Positions 43,634 through 46,298 of a DNA stretch of 46,298 nucleotides are shown piece by piece. A program made the translations under genes and the position numbers. The notes under the pieces were generated by a model. It ran no database searches, was not told the origin of the DNA, and was given only the letters and a program-made list of their open reading frames with translations. Source of the stretch: Alphaproteobacteria bacterium MarineAlpha9_Bin3 (GTDB taxonomy: Bacteria; Pseudomonadota; Alphaproteobacteria; TMED109); the NCBI GenBank assembly GCA_002937655.1, contig PTKH01000008.1, positions 1-46,298 of the forward strand, read 5' to 3'. Each line of letters opens with the position of its first letter. Position 1 is the first letter of the stretch.

Positions 43634-44580
43634 TAAACGTCTCTATTTCCGAACAAACCACGCGGTCTGAATATAAGCATTAATACTAGAAGTAAATAAG
43701 GTAAAATTGGAGCAATCTGAGATATAGTTAAATCAATTAAAATTCTCCATAAACTTTCTATATCAACATTAAAACCAATAAATTCTATGAAATTATTTAT
43801 AGAATAATCTAATGATATTGCGGACGTTTGAACAATACCAATTAAAATAGATGCCACCAATGCACCTTTTAAAGAACCAAGTCCTCCTACTACTATAACA
43901 ACAAATACTATTGGACCTAAAGACAAGGCCATTGATGGTTCTGTTCCCAAAGTATTACCTGCTAATACTCCCGCTAAACCTGCAAGTGCACATCCTAAAC
44001 CAAAAACTAACATAAATACCCTAGGAACATTATGACCTAATGAAGAAACTATCTCTGGATGAGTAAGAGCTGCTTGAATAATAAGGCCAGCTCGAGTTTT
44101 TGTAAGAACACTAAATAAAACTATAAACATTGCTACGGATACAACGAGTGTGAACATAGCGTAGGCTTGATATCCCATTCCACTCATAGAAAATAAAGTG
44201 AAATCCATATACTCAGGAACATGATAACCTACCGGTACTTTTCCCCATATCATTTGGACTAATTCTTCTATTATATAAAATAGCCCGAATGTAAATAATA
44301 ATTCTGCAACATGGCCAAATTTATGAACTCTTCTCAAAGCATATTTTTCTACCATAGCTCCACAAAAAGCTATTATAAGTGGTGCAATAAATAAGGCAGG
44401 AATAAATCCTATATATTTACTAATTTGATATGCAAAATAGGCTCCCAACATAAAAAAGGATGCATGAGCAAAATTAAGTACTCCCATCATTCCAAATATC
44501 AAAGTTAGACCACTAGAAAGCATGAATAGTAGCATTCCATAAAGAAGACCATTAAATAATGTAAATAAAACTACATCCAA
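43633..44580 (-). CDS. livH: branched-chain-type ABC transporter permease LivH
   Basis: The 315-residue permease begins at TTG 44580, with GGGG-rich sequence just upstream. LivH signatures are LTLIFGMMGVLNFAHASFFMLG (in part), AALTHPEIVSSLGHNVPRVF and VVIVVGGLGSLKGALVASI. It forms the membrane core with LivM. It is 27 nt after the binding-protein gene. Confidence 0.9.
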   Translation of the reverse strand: MDVVLFTLFNGLLYGMLLFMLSSGLTLIFGMMGVLNFAHASFFMLGAYFAYQISKYIGFIPALFIAPLIIAFCGAMVEKYALRRVHKFGHVAELLFTFGLFYIIEELVQMIWGKVPVGYHVPEYMDFTLFSMSGMGYQAYAMFTLVVSVAMFIVLFSVLTKTRAGLIIQAALTHPEIVSSLGHNVPRVFMLVFGLGCALAGLAGVLAGNTLGTEPSMALSLGPIVFVVIVVGGLGSLKGALVASILIGIVQTSAISLDYSINNFIEFIGFNVDIESLWRILIDLTISQIAPILPYLLLVLMLIFRPRGLFGNRDV

Positions 44581-44607
44581 TTTATTACCCCATTAAGCTT
44601 CAAAAAA

Positions 44608-45870
44608 TTACTTTTTTGGTCTTTTCATTTTACATGTAGTAGGTAGTGTAATATCGGCCATATTTACCCAGCCATCTGTTACATATGCCATGCCATAATC
44701 TTCATTATTATAAATGAATGTTTTTTCTACATCAGTAGATATATGACTTAAAACCATATCAAAATGCATTTGATGGTCTTCAGGTCTCATATAAACATCT
44801 CCATGAGCACCTCTTGCTGTCATACCCTCCATGGCCCAAGCAACAGCAGTAGGGTCAGCTGTACCTGCTTTTTCCAAAGCTGCAGCAAACATTTCCATCA
44901 TAAATCTTTGCCTATCTGCATATGGACTTTTATTTGAAAAAGCCATGTATTCTGCATCTATCTCTTTTAACCAATCAGGATGAGATGGATCATTTTCATG
45001 AGCTTCTGTTACTTGAACAATAGGATTAAAAGTAGAAATTTTTACTCCCATTGAATTCATGGCAGCAGGAATTCCTGCATAAATTGTATAGAATTTAACT
45101 TTTAATTGAGAATTAGCTGTTGCAGTTATAAGTCTAGCTGCATCAGGTCCCCAGTTTCCTGTAAGAACAGTATCTGCTCCACTAGAAGTAATTTTTGATA
45201 CATATGGGTTGAAATCCAAAATTTTACCAAAAGGAACTATAAGTTCGTCACCTACAATTTCTATTTGAGGGGCTCTTTCTGCTAGCAATCTTCTTGCAGC
45301 GGCCTGAAAAGATTGCCCATAAGCATAATTCTGATTTAAAAGATATACTTTTTTAATACTAGGGTCTTTAGTCATTTGAGATACTAATGCAGCAACTTTC
45401 ATATCTACATTTGCATCAAATCTGAAATGATAAAAATTACAAAGTTCATTTGTAAATGATGTAGTTACAGCAGAGTGATTAAGAAACATAATTTCTTTTC
45501 CTGGGTTTCTTTTATTATGTTTACCTAAAGTTTTTATAATATTTAGGGCATGGTTTGAGCCAACTCCTTGAGTAACGTATCTGATATCTTCATCGATAAC
45601 TTTTCTCAACTGTTGAATAGTTTTTTCTGCCACCATTGCATTATCATAAGGAACTATTTCAATATGTTTGCCTCCTAAAACTCCTCCAGCCTTATTGATT
45701 CTTTCCGCATAAAACTCTAAACCTTCAATTAGGTCTAATCCTACAGAAGCTAATGGACCTGACATTGGTTCAATAATAGCAATTTTAATAGTATCTTCTG
45801 CTTTAACTGCAGAAGTATAATATGCAAATGCAATAGCAATTAAAAATATTTTAAAAAATTTGTTTAACAT
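44608..45870 (-). CDS. branched-chain-type ABC transporter periplasmic binding protein
   Basis: The start is ATG 45870 (MLNKFFKIF), with GTGAGG upstream on the minus strand; an in-frame ATG at 45888 would lie before the ribosome site. The 420-residue protein has a signal peptide of about 24 residues (ends AVKA), and the type I periplasmic receptor pattern IKIAIIEPMSGPLASVG, INKAGGVLGGKHIEI and VYLLNQNYAYGQSF. GVGSNHALNIIKTLG and HFRFDANVDMKVAALV are ligand-domain segments. The receptor is the first gene of the liv-type operon. Its length is above LivJ (about 367) and the substrate is not predicted; aromatic acids are an option given the convergent ligase. Confidence 0.88.
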   Translation of the reverse strand: MLNKFFKIFLIAIAFAYYTSAVKAEDTIKIAIIEPMSGPLASVGLDLIEGLEFYAERINKAGGVLGGKHIEIVPYDNAMVAEKTIQQLRKVIDEDIRYVTQGVGSNHALNIIKTLGKHNKRNPGKEIMFLNHSAVTTSFTNELCNFYHFRFDANVDMKVAALVSQMTKDPSIKKVYLLNQNYAYGQSFQAAARRLLAERAPQIEIVGDELIVPFGKILDFNPYVSKITSSGADTVLTGNWGPDAARLITATANSQLKVKFYTIYAGIPAAMNSMGVKISTFNPIVQVTEAHENDPSHPDWLKEIDAEYMAFSNKSPYADRQRFMMEMFAAALEKAGTADPTAVAWAMEGMTARGAHGDVYMRPEDHQMHFDMVLSHISTDVEKTFIYNNEDYGMAYVTDGWVNMADITLPTTCKMKRPKK

Positions 45871-45909
45871 TTGAAGTTCCTCACCCATAGTTGAAATTCA
45901 CAGAGGCTT

Positions 45910-45937
45910 ATATTACATTGGCCTAAACAAAGTTCAA
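45910..45937 (-). promoter_or_regulatory. sigma-70-type promoter of the liv-type operon
   Basis: On the minus strand TTGAAC (45932-45937) is followed after 16 bases by TAATAT (45910-45915), close to consensus. The leader would be about 33 bases before the binding-protein ATG. It lies in the divergent region with the SDR gene. Confidence 0.45.
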
Positions 45938-45967
45938 TATATTTTTTTTATTTAATTAGGATTTATA

Positions 45968-46298
45968 ATGTTTATTAATAATTTATTTTCAATTAAAAAT
46001 AAAGTTGCTCTTGTAACTGGTGGTTCAAGAGGAATAGGAGAAATGATTGCATCAGGATTTTGTGCTAATGGTGCTAAGGTTTATATTACCGCAAGGTCTA
46101 AAAACATAGTTTTAGATACAGCAAAAAGAATTTCAGATGCATACGATTCTGAGTGTATAGGAATAGAATCTGATATTTCTACACTTTCTGGAGTTAAAGA
46201 GTTATCAAAAATAATAGGCAATAGCGAGGATCAATTAGATATATTAGTGAATAATGCTGGGGCAGCCTGGGCAGCTCCTCTAGAGGATTTTCCTGAGG
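45968..46298 (+). CDS. short-chain dehydrogenase/reductase (partial, runs off window)
   Basis: ATG 45968 opens a frame to the window end (110 codons). It shows the SDR coenzyme motif TGGSRGIG near residue 18 and the NNAG motif near residue 96. After KVALV comes the cofactor strand, and YITARSK lies where the coenzyme 2'-phosphate or ribose contact occurs (Arg present, suggesting NADP). The catalytic Tyr-x-x-x-Lys is beyond the window. It is divergent from the liv-type operon with a 97-base gap. Confidence 0.85.
   Translation, partial: MFINNLFSIKNKVALVTGGSRGIGEMIASGFCANGAKVYITARSKNIVLDTAKRISDAYDSECIGIESDISTLSGVKELSKIIGNSEDQLDILVNNAGAAWAAPLEDFPE

Overview
The window is strongly AT-rich and densely packed: short intergenic gaps, many 1-23 nt gene overlaps, several TTG/GTG starts, and convergent genes that share stop-codon bases. 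Gene content includes a Tat-exported TRAP binding protein, LivFGHM with a binding protein, family III CoA transferase, NMT1/THI5-type thiamine-precursor uptake, PhnCDE with PhnY/PhnZ, and many acyl-CoA enzymes. This fits a streamlined marine heterotroph, most likely an alphaproteobacterium of a low-GC clade (SAR11-like, AEGEAN-169-like or HIMB59-like). That placement is inference from content and composition. I saw no insertion sequence, prophage, CRISPR array or replication origin.

Layout. 1-1095: 3' part of tRNA-Asp, an AT-rich terminator, and convergent pdxA. 1320-5068 (+): a small His/Asp-rich exported protein, threonine ammonia-lyase with ACT domain, an FMN alpha-hydroxy-acid dehydrogenase and a TakP-like TRAP binding protein, suggesting 2-oxo/2-hydroxy acid use. 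5065-7066 (-): GST then an M20 peptidase. 7224-8097 (+): an exported protein of unknown function and a GYD-domain protein separated by a perfect hairpin. 8120-9974 (-): tenA then an acyl-CoA dehydrogenase.

10302-17220 (+) is the most interesting block: eight tightly spaced genes encoding a CmcJ/NvfI-like oxygenase, an enolase-superfamily acid-sugar-dehydratase-like protein, PhnD, PhnC, PhnE, a PhnY-like Fe(II)/2-oxoglutarate dioxygenase, a PhnZ-like HD diiron oxygenase and a CitE-like lyase. It looks like an oxidative C-P bond cleavage operon for a phosphonate more complex than 2-aminoethylphosphonate. A small exported protein at 10037 precedes it.

17221-20852 (-): CoA transferase, acyl-CoA synthetase and a crotonase. 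20946-23983 (+): a HAPMO-like Baeyer-Villiger monooxygenase, a NIPSNAP-family protein and a PCuAC copper chaperone, ended by a hairpin terminator. 24026-27917 (-): thiYZX-type pyrimidine-precursor ABC transporter behind a clear TPP riboswitch, with an aldehyde dehydrogenase gene close downstream. With tenA this points to salvage of the thiamine pyrimidine. 28222-29442 (+): amtB with a near-consensus sigma-54 promoter. The 304 bases between thiY and amtB hold the riboswitch, its -10 element and the sigma-54 site; I recognise nothing in about 28010-28150.

29547-30236 (+): RraA-like protein. 30239-38016 (-): seven-gene operon starting with glpK, then a D-aminoacylase-like amidohydrolase, crotonase, HAD hydrolase, two medium-chain reductases and an amidohydrolase-2 protein. 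38099-40927 (+): nitronate monooxygenase and a feruloyl-CoA-synthetase-like ligase. 40924-45870 (-): branched-chain-type ABC transporter, which may feed the ligase. 45968 to the end: partial SDR.
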